DNA of 64,000 nt. Source: Deltaproteobacteria bacterium. Lineage in GTDB: Bacteria; Myxococcota_A; Polyangia; JAAYKL01. A model generated the notes under the pieces. The model was not told the DNA's origin, did not search any database, and saw only the letters and a program-made list of their open reading frames with translations. The stretch is taken from NCBI GenBank assembly GCA_016935665.1, contig JAFGQN010000165.1, positions 1 through 64,000 on the forward strand. Direction: 5' to 3'. A program made the position numbers and the translations under genes. This document shows, in pieces, positions 1 to 8,620 of the stretch. The stretch's first letter is position 1. Each line of letters starts with the position of its first letter.

Positions 1-2
1 CA

Positions 3-347
3 ATGGCTCCCCTGGAATTATCAGCAAAACTTCGAAAAATAATTGAACTTTTTTTCAACTACGCATGCTGGCCGGAAGTGCACGTTCTGTCTGACAACGT
101 TGAAGCAGGCTGATGTTGAGCTGATTGAAGACGGACTTATCCAAAGGGATTCGCTGGATATGCAGCGGTTCATTCAGTGTGGTCCTGATTATTGTGAGTA
201 GTGAGTGTTTAGAATGTCGCGAGACCTGAGAGCGTTGCGAATCGTTTAACGGTTCCACTGGGTTTGCCGATACGTAAAATTGAAGAACGCGAACACTTGA
301 GAAAAAAATGGCATCATTTCGGAATTGATCCGAATAAAAAAATATAA
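3..347 (+). pseudogene. Possible decayed gene, frameshifted fragments
   Basis: No intact gene is visible, but three coding-like pieces lie on the plus strand in changing frames. A piece beginning MAPLELSAKLRKIIELFF starts at 3. From about 58 to 201 another frame reads with CTFC and CGPDYC motifs and ends at a TAG. From about 215 to 347 the first frame resumes (PLGLPIRKIEEREHLRKKW) and ends at TAA. The four cysteines could form a small zinc knuckle. The family was not recognised. The frame changes suggest one degraded gene whose start may lie before the window. Sequencing error or chance reading are alternatives. Confidence 0.25.
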
Positions 348-425
348 ACGTTGTTTTCGTTTACAGTTTTTGAAATCCCATTCAGGCAAAATTCAGCAGA
401 GCAACGGGGGATGGATATTCAGGCG

Positions 426-1823
426 CTACGGCGCCACGAATTGAAAGGCGCCCCGGTCTGGCGTGGCGCCGCGGGGAATTCCGTTGAAATCTTCGTTGAT
501 ATACGGCAGATTCAGTCGCAGGCCCGGAGTTGTATGGGCCGTCAGACGAAAATCAAAGTTGGCGCTATCCACAAACGGGTTTGCGGTAAAGAACTGTGCG
601 GTTGGTTCGTCGTGATTGCCATCAATGCTCATCGGTTCAGCTCCATCGACGCGCCGATTGTTCCAGAATGCGTTGTGGCTGTGTTCTCCGTTCAGCATGA
701 TTTGGTTGGCGTCGTTATTGGCCCAGATGTTGTTGTGAACAATCAGATTCTCAACATCGCTCGTGAAACGGATACCCACATTGAGACCTTCGAGGCCAAA
801 GAAGGTATTTCCGATAATCTTAACGTTCATCGCAGGGAATTCGCTGCAAATTCCCGCCCAGTTGTCCCAGTCATCGAGGGTTTTGGTGAGAATATTTGCA
901 CTGATGGTCACGTTGCGCACATCCTGCATACTTATGAAGCAGTTTTGACTGTCTGTGATATAGTTGCGGCGGACAACCACATTGCGGGTATTCCGGAACG
1001 CGAGGGAATTGGCTTCGTGGTGCAGCCCCGCGCGTGCAAAATAGTTCTGCTCAATCATAACATCGAAGGCATCCTGTAAAAAAAGATGATTGCGCCAGCT
1101 GTCATGGATGTAATTCTGGCGGAAAACCACGTGACTAACGGGGTTGACCGCGTAGATGGCGTCCTGAGATCGGGTGGTGGGATCGTCGTGGCTGCCGCAG
1201 TCTTTTATGTCAGTGTGTTCAATCAAAAGATATTGCGTCTCACTGTTCCACGGAAAGAAAATGGGAGAGGCAATAAAGTTGTTTGCACGCAAATCACAGT
1301 TTCGATGGGAGATTTCGAATCCGAATCCCTCCATACCGCTGCCTGTCTGACCATCGATGATGTATCTGCCGGTAATAAATGCAAGCGGTCCCAGCATCGC
1401 CGGTCCTTCCGCCAGCGCCTGTGTAAAACCGGCGTCTGAACCATGGTTCCTGGCGGTTGCTTTAACCAGCCATATAAACAATTCTCCCTGAACCGCGTCG
1501 TCGAGAACAAAGTTTTCAACACGACCCAAAGACTGATCGAAATAGTCACCGGCGGCAAAAAAATATCTGGCGCCGCGAACTCTCGTTTCGGGCAGACCCG
1601 CAAACGCATTTTCCCATGATGACCCATCCCCGTTTCCATACACCTGGCCTGGGGGCCGAATGTATAAATCCTGACTGGGAGTGCCGATGGTTTGCACCCA
1701 GTTGGCAATGAAGGCCTCCTGGTCATCGTCCGAACTGGAACCGTTGAACGGGCTTTCATTTTTACCACAGGCGGTCGTGCTGAGAATAAGGAATGCAGCG
1801 AGTAAACGAATTGGTGCTTTCAT
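426..1823 (-). CDS. Parallel beta-helix lipoprotein (pectate-lyase-like)
   Basis: A 465-residue exported protein. The N-terminus MKAPIRLLAAFLILSTTACGKNES is a lipoprotein signal with the lipidated Cys in TTAC. This ATG is preferred over one 15 codons upstream because AGGAGA lies just before it. The middle carries repeated short strands with Asn-rich turns (NNFIAS, RQNYIHD, EQNYFAR, RRNYITD, SANILTK, IGNTFFG, HNNIWAN), typical of right-handed parallel beta-helix proteins such as pectate lyase C and choice-of-anchor Q families. The C-terminus (FNGIPRGATPDRGAFQF) matches the usual end of such surface proteins. It follows the Cys-rich lipoprotein gene by only 10 bp on the same strand, so the two are probably cotranscribed. 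Substrate is unknown; a carbohydrate-binding, lyase-like or adhesive role is possible. Confidence 0.8.
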   Translation of the reverse strand: MKAPIRLLAAFLILSTTACGKNESPFNGSSSDDDQEAFIANWVQTIGTPSQDLYIRPPGQVYGNGDGSSWENAFAGLPETRVRGARYFFAAGDYFDQSLGRVENFVLDDAVQGELFIWLVKATARNHGSDAGFTQALAEGPAMLGPLAFITGRYIIDGQTGSGMEGFGFEISHRNCDLRANNFIASPIFFPWNSETQYLLIEHTDIKDCGSHDDPTTRSQDAIYAVNPVSHVVFRQNYIHDSWRNHLFLQDAFDVMIEQNYFARAGLHHEANSLAFRNTRNVVVRRNYITDSQNCFISMQDVRNVTISANILTKTLDDWDNWAGICSEFPAMNVKIIGNTFFGLEGLNVGIRFTSDVENLIVHNNIWANNDANQIMLNGEHSHNAFWNNRRVDGAEPMSIDGNHDEPTAQFFTANPFVDSANFDFRLTAHTTPGLRLNLPYINEDFNGIPRGATPDRGAFQFVAP

Positions 1824-1833
1824 ATGTTGTCTC

Positions 1834-2385
1834 CTAAAGATTGCAGCCATCACCACAGGCCAAATCACCGTTGGTGCAGGTGATCGGATTATTCATGGCA
1901 CAGTTGAGGGTGCAATTGGGAACGTGGGTGCATTTCAGGCGGCAGTTCCCCGCACAGCCAATATTGCAAATTTCATCACTTTCACAGTCGATGGTTGCAT
2001 CATTTCCCACGCTGAAACTGCATTCCTGCATGTATCTGCAGCGGGCGTTGCACCGGTCGCCACAATTGAGGTTGCATTTTTCACCAATCCAGCAGTAAGG
2101 TTCACAATCGTCGCCGCAGTCAATATTGCAGGGACCATAGTCAATGGAATCCCGGCACACCGGAGCGCAAAAGTCACCACAGTCAATGTCGCATTGTCCC
2201 TTCACGTACATGCACTGCGGCTCACAGTTGTCGTGGCAGGCCAGTACACAGCTTGCGTCTGTTCTGGTGCACGCAGGCGATGTATCGTCCTTGCTCTGGC
2301 TTTGGCAGGCGCAAAGAAAAGTGCCTAAAAGAGCGATGACAAAACCGAGGATGCTGTTTCGACAACCGTTGCGAAATACGTTCAT
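1834..2385 (-). CDS. Cys-rich repeat lipoprotein
   Basis: A 183-residue predicted lipoprotein. Residues 1-28 form a signal peptide ending LCAC, followed by a polar segment. The rest is dense in cysteine, with about eight copies of a short module resembling CGDDCEPYC or CAGNCRLKC separated by 5-10 residues; such modules are probably fully disulfide bonded after export. Family name not recognised; comparable Cys-rich repeats occur in exported proteins of Myxococcota-like genomes. No strong ribosome site precedes the ATG. It is the upstream partner of the beta-helix lipoprotein gene. Confidence 0.7.
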   Translation of the reverse strand: MNVFRNGCRNSILGFVIALLGTFLCACQSQSKDDTSPACTRTDASCVLACHDNCEPQCMYVKGQCDIDCGDFCAPVCRDSIDYGPCNIDCGDDCEPYCWIGEKCNLNCGDRCNARCRYMQECSFSVGNDATIDCESDEICNIGCAGNCRLKCTHVPNCTLNCAMNNPITCTNGDLACGDGCNL

Positions 2386-2459
2386 AAATTTAGTATGAGC
2401 AAAAAAATGTGTTGCACAACGCTTGGGAACGATTTCTCCGAGAATAGGGTTCAGATTAA

Positions 2460-4916
2460 TTATTGTTTTTCAAATGCTCCCATATCCATACGGTTGTTTA
2501 CGATGCGTGGGTTGCCATCCAGATCCGATGTCAGTGTGGTGGCGCTGCTGTAGCCGGCATCAACACAGGGAGACGATGATTTCAATCGATAGTTTTCGGT
2601 AAGGTTGGAAGATGCATCGCCCCAAACATCCACGCGCATTCCCAGAGATGGGGAATAGTCGGCGATGGATGGCGAAAATGTTACTTCTGAACCCGTGACC
2701 GAGATGACCGTTCGCGCCACGCCATCGCTGTTTATTTCGATGATATTGTCTACTGCGGGAACACTGTTGACAAGGTGGAGCAGTATTGTATCTGCGTTTC
2801 CGTCGCCAGTGGTATATGTGGTAAGAAGCGGTGCATTAACAAAAAGCGGGTCTTCCTGAATATTGCCAGGGCCGTCAACCTCATTGGGAATGGCCGAATA
2901 TTCGATAGTCAGATGAGAGAAATCACCTGATTCCTGTGTATCAACCACATTGTTGGCGATAATTGAACTGGAAATCCAATTGTCCTCCCCTGGCATCTCC
3001 ACGCCAAATGACCAGTCTCTGCTGCCGGTTCCAGCGCTGTTTCCCGTGATGGTGGTCGAGACCATGCGCAGTGTTCCCTCATTGTTTATCGCACTTCCCG
3101 CACCCAGTGCGACGTTTCCGCTAAACAGACAATTGCCAATTGTGAGCGAGCCAGAGTTGAAAATTCCACCACCGTTCCCGGTTGAGAAGTTGTTTAGAAA
3201 CTGGGTCGATACAATTTCCGTGGCTGTCTGCTCGCCAATGTATATCGCCCCACCTGAAAACTCGGTGGCGTCAATGTCTTTGGCAATGTTGTTTTGCAAC
3301 AGGGAATTTTGTACAACCAATTCGCTTTTTCCATCGATAAATATGGCGTTTCCAGCAGTAAACGATTCACTTTCTGAAATCTGAACGTTATCCAGTTTCA
3401 GTACAGTGGCGCCGCCTGCGTAAATCGCTCCGCCAGACAGCGCTGCATGGTTTTGAAAAAAGGTTGATTTATTCGCGCGGACAGATGCATGCGCGACTGC
3501 ACAAATGGAGCCTCCTTTGCCTTGTGTGCCGGAATTGGAGAATTCGCTGTTGTTTATTCTTACAGAACTCAATGAATCCGTAATATAGATATCACCGCCG
3601 CCGTCCGTCGGATTCATGGAGCCGTTGAGTCTGAATTCGCTATAGGAAATATCGGCCTCTGCGCCGTTGAACAGATAGATGGCGCCCCCTGGATTGGTGG
3701 AGGAGTTTGACTCAAACAAGTCGTTTTTAATAACCATGCGACCGCCATCACCTAAAATTGCACCGCCCCCCAAAAGGTTGTCTGCTATAAAGTTGGCGCA
3801 GGAATTGTTGCGGAAGGTGCTGTCCGTAATTTCCAGGTTGGCATTGCCGTTGTGTATGGCCGGGCCAAATGTGCCGTCTGAACAAAAGTTGTCTTCGAAT
3901 GTACTTAGTCGAACGACAGCCTCTCCACCCACGATTTTTATGCCTGTGTGATTTTGCTTCAGTTCACAATTGTCAATAACGGTTTCGCCATCCTGGAGGT
4001 CAATGCCAACAATGTTCGTCCGGAAATGACTATTTGTGACCACTGCCCCATGGCTGGGTTTCAAGCCAATATCGTTGGTTCGAAACAGACAGTCGTTCAT
4101 TGTGCAAAGAGTTCCGACACATTCAACGGCGACAGGTGCATCCTGAAATGATATACCGTCGATGGTCACATTATAATATGCCGTCGCCAAAGCCCCTGTT
4201 TCTTCGTCATATGGCATCGCGCCTTTTATGAGTGTTTGCCGGGTGTCTGGCTTTCGTTCGTCCCTGGTGAGTTCGCGACCTTTAAAGCCGCCATACAGGC
4301 TTAGCCCTGGTGGCAACAGCAGTTGCCGGTTCTTTTCGCCGGATTTTCCAGCGAAATATATCCCTTCTGTTATCCAGATTTCGTTGCATTGATTTTGCGA
4401 GATGGTTGCAACGGCGCTGTATATGGATTGTTTTGCCGCAATCCAGCTGCGACCAGTATTTTTATCATCACCTTCATTGCTATTCACATAAACTTTGCAG
4501 TCCCTAAGAACAATTTCCGTGTCAATACCGCTGTCGCTGCCGCTATCCGAGTCGGTCTCAGTCTCAGTCTCTGTATCGCTGTCCGTATCGGTATCGCTGT
4601 CTGCATCGGTATCACTGTCCGTGTCTGTATCGCCGTCTGTATCAGAATCTCCGTCTGAATCGGAATCTCCGTCACTGTCCGTATCACCGTCGCCATATGT
4701 ATCGATGTTCCCAAATGAGTCCGAATCAGATTCGTTGTCATCTTGGTCGCTATCAGAATTCAATTCTGAATCAGCGCCTCCATCGGCGTCAGACTGAAAC
4801 GACAGATTATCGTCACTTTGTGACAATTGTCTGATTAAGGGAGCAGACTTGGAACACGAAATGATTCCACTAACGATGATACAGGTGACCAGAAGTTGCA
4901 TTGCGAGCGATTTCAT
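2460..4916 (-). CDS. Large lipoprotein: Asp/Ser/Thr stalk plus parallel beta-helix
   Basis: An 818-residue surface protein. Residues 1-21 are a lipoprotein signal ending GIISC. Residues about 35-135 are a low-complexity acidic tract of Asp-Ser, Asp-Thr and Glu-Thr pairs, probably an extended stalk carrying the rest away from the membrane. From about 140 the protein has the features of polymorphic-membrane-protein/pectate-lyase-like beta-helices: repeated GGAIY and GGGIFNSG turns, NNS and FxxN ladder positions, and a terminal choice-of-anchor-type strand (DLDGNPRIVNNRMDMGAFE). AGGAA precedes the ATG. An adhesin or surface-display role is likely; no catalytic site was identified. Confidence 0.8.
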   Translation of the reverse strand: MKSLAMQLLVTCIIVSGIISCSKSAPLIRQLSQSDDNLSFQSDADGGADSELNSDSDQDDNESDSDSFGNIDTYGDGDTDSDGDSDSDGDSDTDGDTDTDSDTDADSDTDTDSDTETETETDSDSGSDSGIDTEIVLRDCKVYVNSNEGDDKNTGRSWIAAKQSIYSAVATISQNQCNEIWITEGIYFAGKSGEKNRQLLLPPGLSLYGGFKGRELTRDERKPDTRQTLIKGAMPYDEETGALATAYYNVTIDGISFQDAPVAVECVGTLCTMNDCLFRTNDIGLKPSHGAVVTNSHFRTNIVGIDLQDGETVIDNCELKQNHTGIKIVGGEAVVRLSTFEDNFCSDGTFGPAIHNGNANLEITDSTFRNNSCANFIADNLLGGGAILGDGGRMVIKNDLFESNSSTNPGGAIYLFNGAEADISYSEFRLNGSMNPTDGGGDIYITDSLSSVRINNSEFSNSGTQGKGGSICAVAHASVRANKSTFFQNHAALSGGAIYAGGATVLKLDNVQISESESFTAGNAIFIDGKSELVVQNSLLQNNIAKDIDATEFSGGAIYIGEQTATEIVSTQFLNNFSTGNGGGIFNSGSLTIGNCLFSGNVALGAGSAINNEGTLRMVSTTITGNSAGTGSRDWSFGVEMPGEDNWISSSIIANNVVDTQESGDFSHLTIEYSAIPNEVDGPGNIQEDPLFVNAPLLTTYTTGDGNADTILLHLVNSVPAVDNIIEINSDGVARTVISVTGSEVTFSPSIADYSPSLGMRVDVWGDASSNLTENYRLKSSSPCVDAGYSSATTLTSDLDGNPRIVNNRMDMGAFEKQ

Positions 4917-5112
4917 ACTGATTCCTTTCCACGTTGGCCATTAATTCCCGGAATTGACACCATGGTATCAGGGAAAGTGGAAAAGACAGCAGAAAACTGT
5001 GGGGGGATCATACGTTTATGGCCGGTGAATGCCTCCTGGACTCCTGTTAGGCGCGGTTCAATTAAAATAGACGATTGTGTATGCGCCTGTCAGCACGGGG
5101 ATAATCAGGGAT

Positions 5113-7509
5113 CTATTGAGGGGCAACGCATTCCGCGTTGTATCGCGTTTCGTCGATGCAGAGGGCCGGACGTTCTTCTGTCCAACTGAAATCACAGCAA
5201 TGATAACCGGGTGAACAGTTGTTGGCGGTGGCATCGCAGCCCTGTTTCAGGCAGGTGGCCGATCCATTCACATCACAAAAGTCGGCCTCGAATGCGGCGC
5301 AATCGGCGGCTGCGGTACAGGCGGTGCCCTGCCCGGTGGGGGGCGGGAAGCAGAGTGGTACATCGAGTGTCAAGTCGCAGTAATCCCCGTCTTTACAGTT
5401 TTCTGTGGTACCGCATGCGCATTGACCGCCCGAGACGGTTATATCAACACAAAGATTGGGCAGGTTCATCCACGAAAATTCGCAGCACTGATAACCGGCG
5501 GAACAATTGTTGAGATTTTTATCACACCCCTGCCAGAGACACGTATGGGTAAACCCTGTTTCGCAGTAGGTGGCGCCAAAAGAGGCGCAGTCCGCCTGAG
5601 TCTCGCACGTCTGTCCCTGACCACTGGGCGGCAGAACACAGAATGGTGTCGGTTGCGCCGCTAAGTCGCAGTGCGTTCCCTCTGGACAATCGTCATCGGA
5701 GGTACATCCACTGCCTCTGGTACATAGCCCCCTGGATGTTACTTTGTCGACACACAGGGAGGGCAGCATGAAGTCCGAAAAGTTGCAGCAGATGTGATCA
5801 TCGGCGCAATCATTGAGCTCTTCGCTGCATCCCTGCTTTAGACAGGTGCCAGTGACCATGGTTTCGCAGTAATTCGCTTCAAAGCCACTACAGTCATCAT
5901 TTGTGGTGCACAATTCTCCCTGACCGCTGGGGGGAAGGGTACACACGAACGGGGTGCGGCTCTTGTCGCAGTATGCGCCCTCGCCACAGTCATCAGAATT
6001 TTTGCACTCCGTTTGACCGATGGCGCTACAGGCGGCCCCTTTGCCGGGCACATTTTCAAACACATCAACGTACTTGCCATCGTGCGTAAATGCTGTCCCC
6101 AGGGAAAATGTGGTTCTGGTATCGGTGTTAAATGCCCAGCCTTCAATGGTTGCCGACACATCGCCGTTGCTGTCGAAGTTCAGTGGTCCCGATGCCCCCT
6201 CGTAATCTATCGTTGCCGCAGCACTTGATGCGAGAATCTGTATTCCTTTTTGCCAGTCTGCCGTTCCCGCCAGAATGGTTTCACCCGTGCTGAGACGAGT
6301 GAGCCCCTGCGCCACGTCAATGCCGGCAGGGGTGGCGCTATTGGTCGCCGCAATGGCATACGCCAGAAGATACGTCGCATCGTACGTATTTGCCGAGTAG
6401 CCATCCACTCCACCATAGGCGGCGTTAAATCGGAGTAAAAAGCTTTGATAAATATCCCCTTCTACTGAAGCGGCCTGCGTCCCGGCCAATCGACAGAATT
6501 GATTGTCCGTGAAGGGGAGGGTATTGAGCTGTTCGCCGTTGAGGCCATCGGAAAGCATTAGCTGTCCAATATCTTTGCCGGCTGACAATTCGAGGAATTT
6601 GCTGCCATCTGCAAACAGACCAATCAGCACCGTGACACTGGGGGCGAATTTCTCCAGCTCAACAAGGATTTGCGACTGGTCTGTTTCTGGGGTTTCCGGA
6701 TTGTACACCCGGTTAATGAAGCGGTTATCATCCGTGTAGGGAAACTTCCCTTCCAGATTGGCCAGAATTTCGTCTCTTAGACCGTTGCCATATGCGTCAT
6801 TTCGGTTAATGATTGCAATTTTTTCAAAGGCGCGTTCCAGCAACAGATAGTTGGCAATGGCCGCCCCCTGTATGGCATCGCTGGGAACCGTACGCCAGAT
6901 CATGTTGTTGTCCTGCAATGACGAAATTTGCGGTGATGTGGCAGATGGACTCATCAGAAGAATGTTGTTATTTTTCGCTACAGCACCGAATGATTCGATT
7001 AGAACGCTGCTGGACGAGGGACCAATCACAGCGGGAATTCGATTGAGACTGGCAATATGCGTCAGTGCTCTGGTTGTATTTTCCGTGCTGGTTGCCGAAT
7101 CGCAAAACAGCACCGCCAAATGCTTACCATGAATGCCACCTGCTGCGTTGATTTCATCGACAGCGAGCTGGATGGCCTGCTCGCGTTTTGTCCCTCGGGC
7201 ACTCAGTGCGCCAGTTGTCGGAAGCACGCTGCCCAGCAAGACAGTATTCTGATTGAACAAATTGGCGTTCGTCGTTGGATACCCATATATGCGAGTACAC
7301 TCCTTGCTGAGTAGATTATTGAGCAGCGCCGTGTTCTGATCCGCTTTTATACACGTGCCCTGTTTGCATATCAGGTTGGCCCCGGAACAATCGGTATTTT
7401 TTTCGCATTCGTCTTTGCCCACAAGCAATGAACATGCCGTTGTCAAAACGGTCAATAAAATGAATAAGCACTTGATTTTCAAAGACATATGGTTTTTGCC
7501 GTGTATCAT
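5113..7509 (-). CDS. Leu/Ile/Val-binding-type receptor lipoprotein with Cys-rich repeats
   Basis: A 798-residue predicted lipoprotein. A strong ribosome site (AGGAAAGGG) precedes the first ATG; the signal peptide ends LTTAC. A short Cys-rich piece is followed at about 65-475 by a type-1 periplasmic-binding fold like the branched-chain amino-acid receptors LivJ/LivK. Visible marks are GSVLPTTGALSARG, the Ala-rich AVDEINAAGG helix, VIGPSSSSV and the hinge segment IAIINRNDAYG. The C-terminal 310 residues hold four to five tandem Dickkopf/EGF-like units of about 75 residues, each with C-x-QGC, CCxFSW and PxLCVD elements. No ABC permease or ATPase gene is adjacent, so ligand sensing or surface binding fits better than transport. 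The gene stands alone on the minus strand. Confidence 0.8.
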   Translation of the reverse strand: MIHGKNHMSLKIKCLFILLTVLTTACSLLVGKDECEKNTDCSGANLICKQGTCIKADQNTALLNNLLSKECTRIYGYPTTNANLFNQNTVLLGSVLPTTGALSARGTKREQAIQLAVDEINAAGGIHGKHLAVLFCDSATSTENTTRALTHIASLNRIPAVIGPSSSSVLIESFGAVAKNNNILLMSPSATSPQISSLQDNNMIWRTVPSDAIQGAAIANYLLLERAFEKIAIINRNDAYGNGLRDEILANLEGKFPYTDDNRFINRVYNPETPETDQSQILVELEKFAPSVTVLIGLFADGSKFLELSAGKDIGQLMLSDGLNGEQLNTLPFTDNQFCRLAGTQAASVEGDIYQSFLLRFNAAYGGVDGYSANTYDATYLLAYAIAATNSATPAGIDVAQGLTRLSTGETILAGTADWQKGIQILASSAAATIDYEGASGPLNFDSNGDVSATIEGWAFNTDTRTTFSLGTAFTHDGKYVDVFENVPGKGAACSAIGQTECKNSDDCGEGAYCDKSRTPFVCTLPPSGQGELCTTNDDCSGFEANYCETMVTGTCLKQGCSEELNDCADDHICCNFSDFMLPSLCVDKVTSRGLCTRGSGCTSDDDCPEGTHCDLAAQPTPFCVLPPSGQGQTCETQADCASFGATYCETGFTHTCLWQGCDKNLNNCSAGYQCCEFSWMNLPNLCVDITVSGGQCACGTTENCKDGDYCDLTLDVPLCFPPPTGQGTACTAAADCAAFEADFCDVNGSATCLKQGCDATANNCSPGYHCCDFSWTEERPALCIDETRYNAECVAPQ

Positions 7510-8074
7510 TTGTTACCCTTTCCTTAGCATTAAAATTACAGATTGAGTTTGACATTCAGTCTCAAAATTTTTTTTAGCGTCGCCGCAGTCAGTCACCAAT
7601 ACTGTCATATTGTTGAATTTTCAGATGATTTTGCACGTAGCGTCGGTGCATGTTCCTCCCTTTATTCTAACAGTATTCTCCTCAACATCAACATCGTGTG
7701 TCAGCGGGCAACACGGTCATCACTAAGTCAGAATTAGTATTAAGCAGCTAAAAAAGCAGTGTCTCATCCGGTGTTCCTGTATCGCGGAATGAGCATTGTA
7801 CTTCTAATAACCTCAGTTATCTGTGGTTGTATTGTCAAACAAAAAAATGGAAATCCGGGTGAGGCAGAATCATACCTAAGGGAAAAGTCAATGAATTCAA
7901 CAGGATAACCTATTGATTGATGTATGGGAACAGCTATTCTCCGTTGCAGTATTTGTTTATTTTTTACTAATATAGCGGAATATTTTCTTTTGTAGACGTG
8001 CAACTTCATTTGAATGTTCACAATGATTCATGCTAACACTGATAAGCGAACGGAACAGAAAAAGGAGGATTGTT
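7510..8074. other. Intergenic region between divergent genes
   Basis: This 565-bp AT-rich stretch separates the minus-strand receptor gene from the plus-strand lipoprotein/radical SAM pair and should contain both promoters. Open frames here lack ribosome sites, signal sequences or recognisable motifs. No repeat, tRNA or hairpin of note was seen. Confidence 0.5.
8062..8070 (+). promoter_or_regulatory. Strong ribosome binding site, sets start of lipoprotein gene
   Basis: A purine run, AAAGGAGGA, lies a few bases before the ATG at 8075. It decides between this start and an in-frame ATG 15 codons upstream that has no such site. Confidence 0.7.
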
Positions 8075-8617
8075 ATGAGTATTCATTCCAGGAAAAAAGC
8101 ATTGCTGAGAAGAACCGTGCAATGGTTGGCGGCAGGTGCGGTACCTTTTGTTATTACCGCTTGTTATGGCCCGCCAGATGGAGAGTGGCCAACTGATATT
8201 GATATGGACGGGAATACGGATGCAGATGCAGATTCTGATTCTGATTCGGATTCGGAAGCGGATACCAGCAGTGTGCTTGACAGCGACTCCGAAAACAGCA
8301 CTGACTCTGTTGAATTGTCCGACACGTCGGTCGCCACGGATAGCGGTTTTGTGTCTGGCACCGTTGTCGATGAGAATGGAAACGGGATTGGCGGTGTTCT
8401 GGTCAGTTGTCTGGATGTTAACGGAGTGGCGTTGGCCTCGGGCCACACCTCAGCGGAAAACGGTGCCTTTGAAATCGACGCGCCAACCGGGTGCGTAACA
8501 GTTCGATTTGAAGATACAGATGGCATTGAAAACGGTGGCAGCTTTGCCATCAGAGATATTTTTCTGGAAGAGATGGATGAACTCGATGACCCGGTGTCGC
8601 TTTCCATTTATCAATAA
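8075..8617 (+). CDS. Small lipoprotein of an rSAM/lipoprotein system
   Basis: A 180-residue predicted lipoprotein. A basic N-region with two arginines (LLRR) precedes a hydrophobic stretch and the lipobox Cys at about residue 30 (ITACYGPP). Residues about 40-90 are an acidic Asp/Ser/Thr linker. From about 92 the protein forms a carboxypeptidase-regulatory-like beta-sandwich: VSGTVVDENGNGIGGV is the signature strand-turn, and AENGAFEI and IRDIFLEE follow. It ends 3 bp before a radical SAM gene. Size, lipobox-CYGPP context, regulatory-like domain and partner match the class known from TIGRFAM as 'putative lipoprotein, rSAM/lipoprotein system' (recalled, not searched). It is the likely substrate or partner of that enzyme. 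The Asp/Ser linker appears to be a local elaboration. Confidence 0.8.
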   Translation: MSIHSRKKALLRRTVQWLAAGAVPFVITACYGPPDGEWPTDIDMDGNTDADADSDSDSDSEADTSSVLDSDSENSTDSVELSDTSVATDSGFVSGTVVDENGNGIGGVLVSCLDVNGVALASGHTSAENGAFEIDAPTGCVTVRFEDTDGIENGGSFAIRDIFLEEMDELDDPVSLSIYQ

Positions 8618-8620
8618 CTC

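Noticed and set aside
351-1079. Long plus-strand frame (242 codons) opposite the beta-helix lipoprotein
   Set aside because: It is the antisense of a well-supported gene, has no ribosome site and no recognisable domain.
7764-8021. 85-codon minus-strand frame in the intergenic gap
   Set aside because: No ribosome site, AT-rich composition and no domain; probably promoter DNA.
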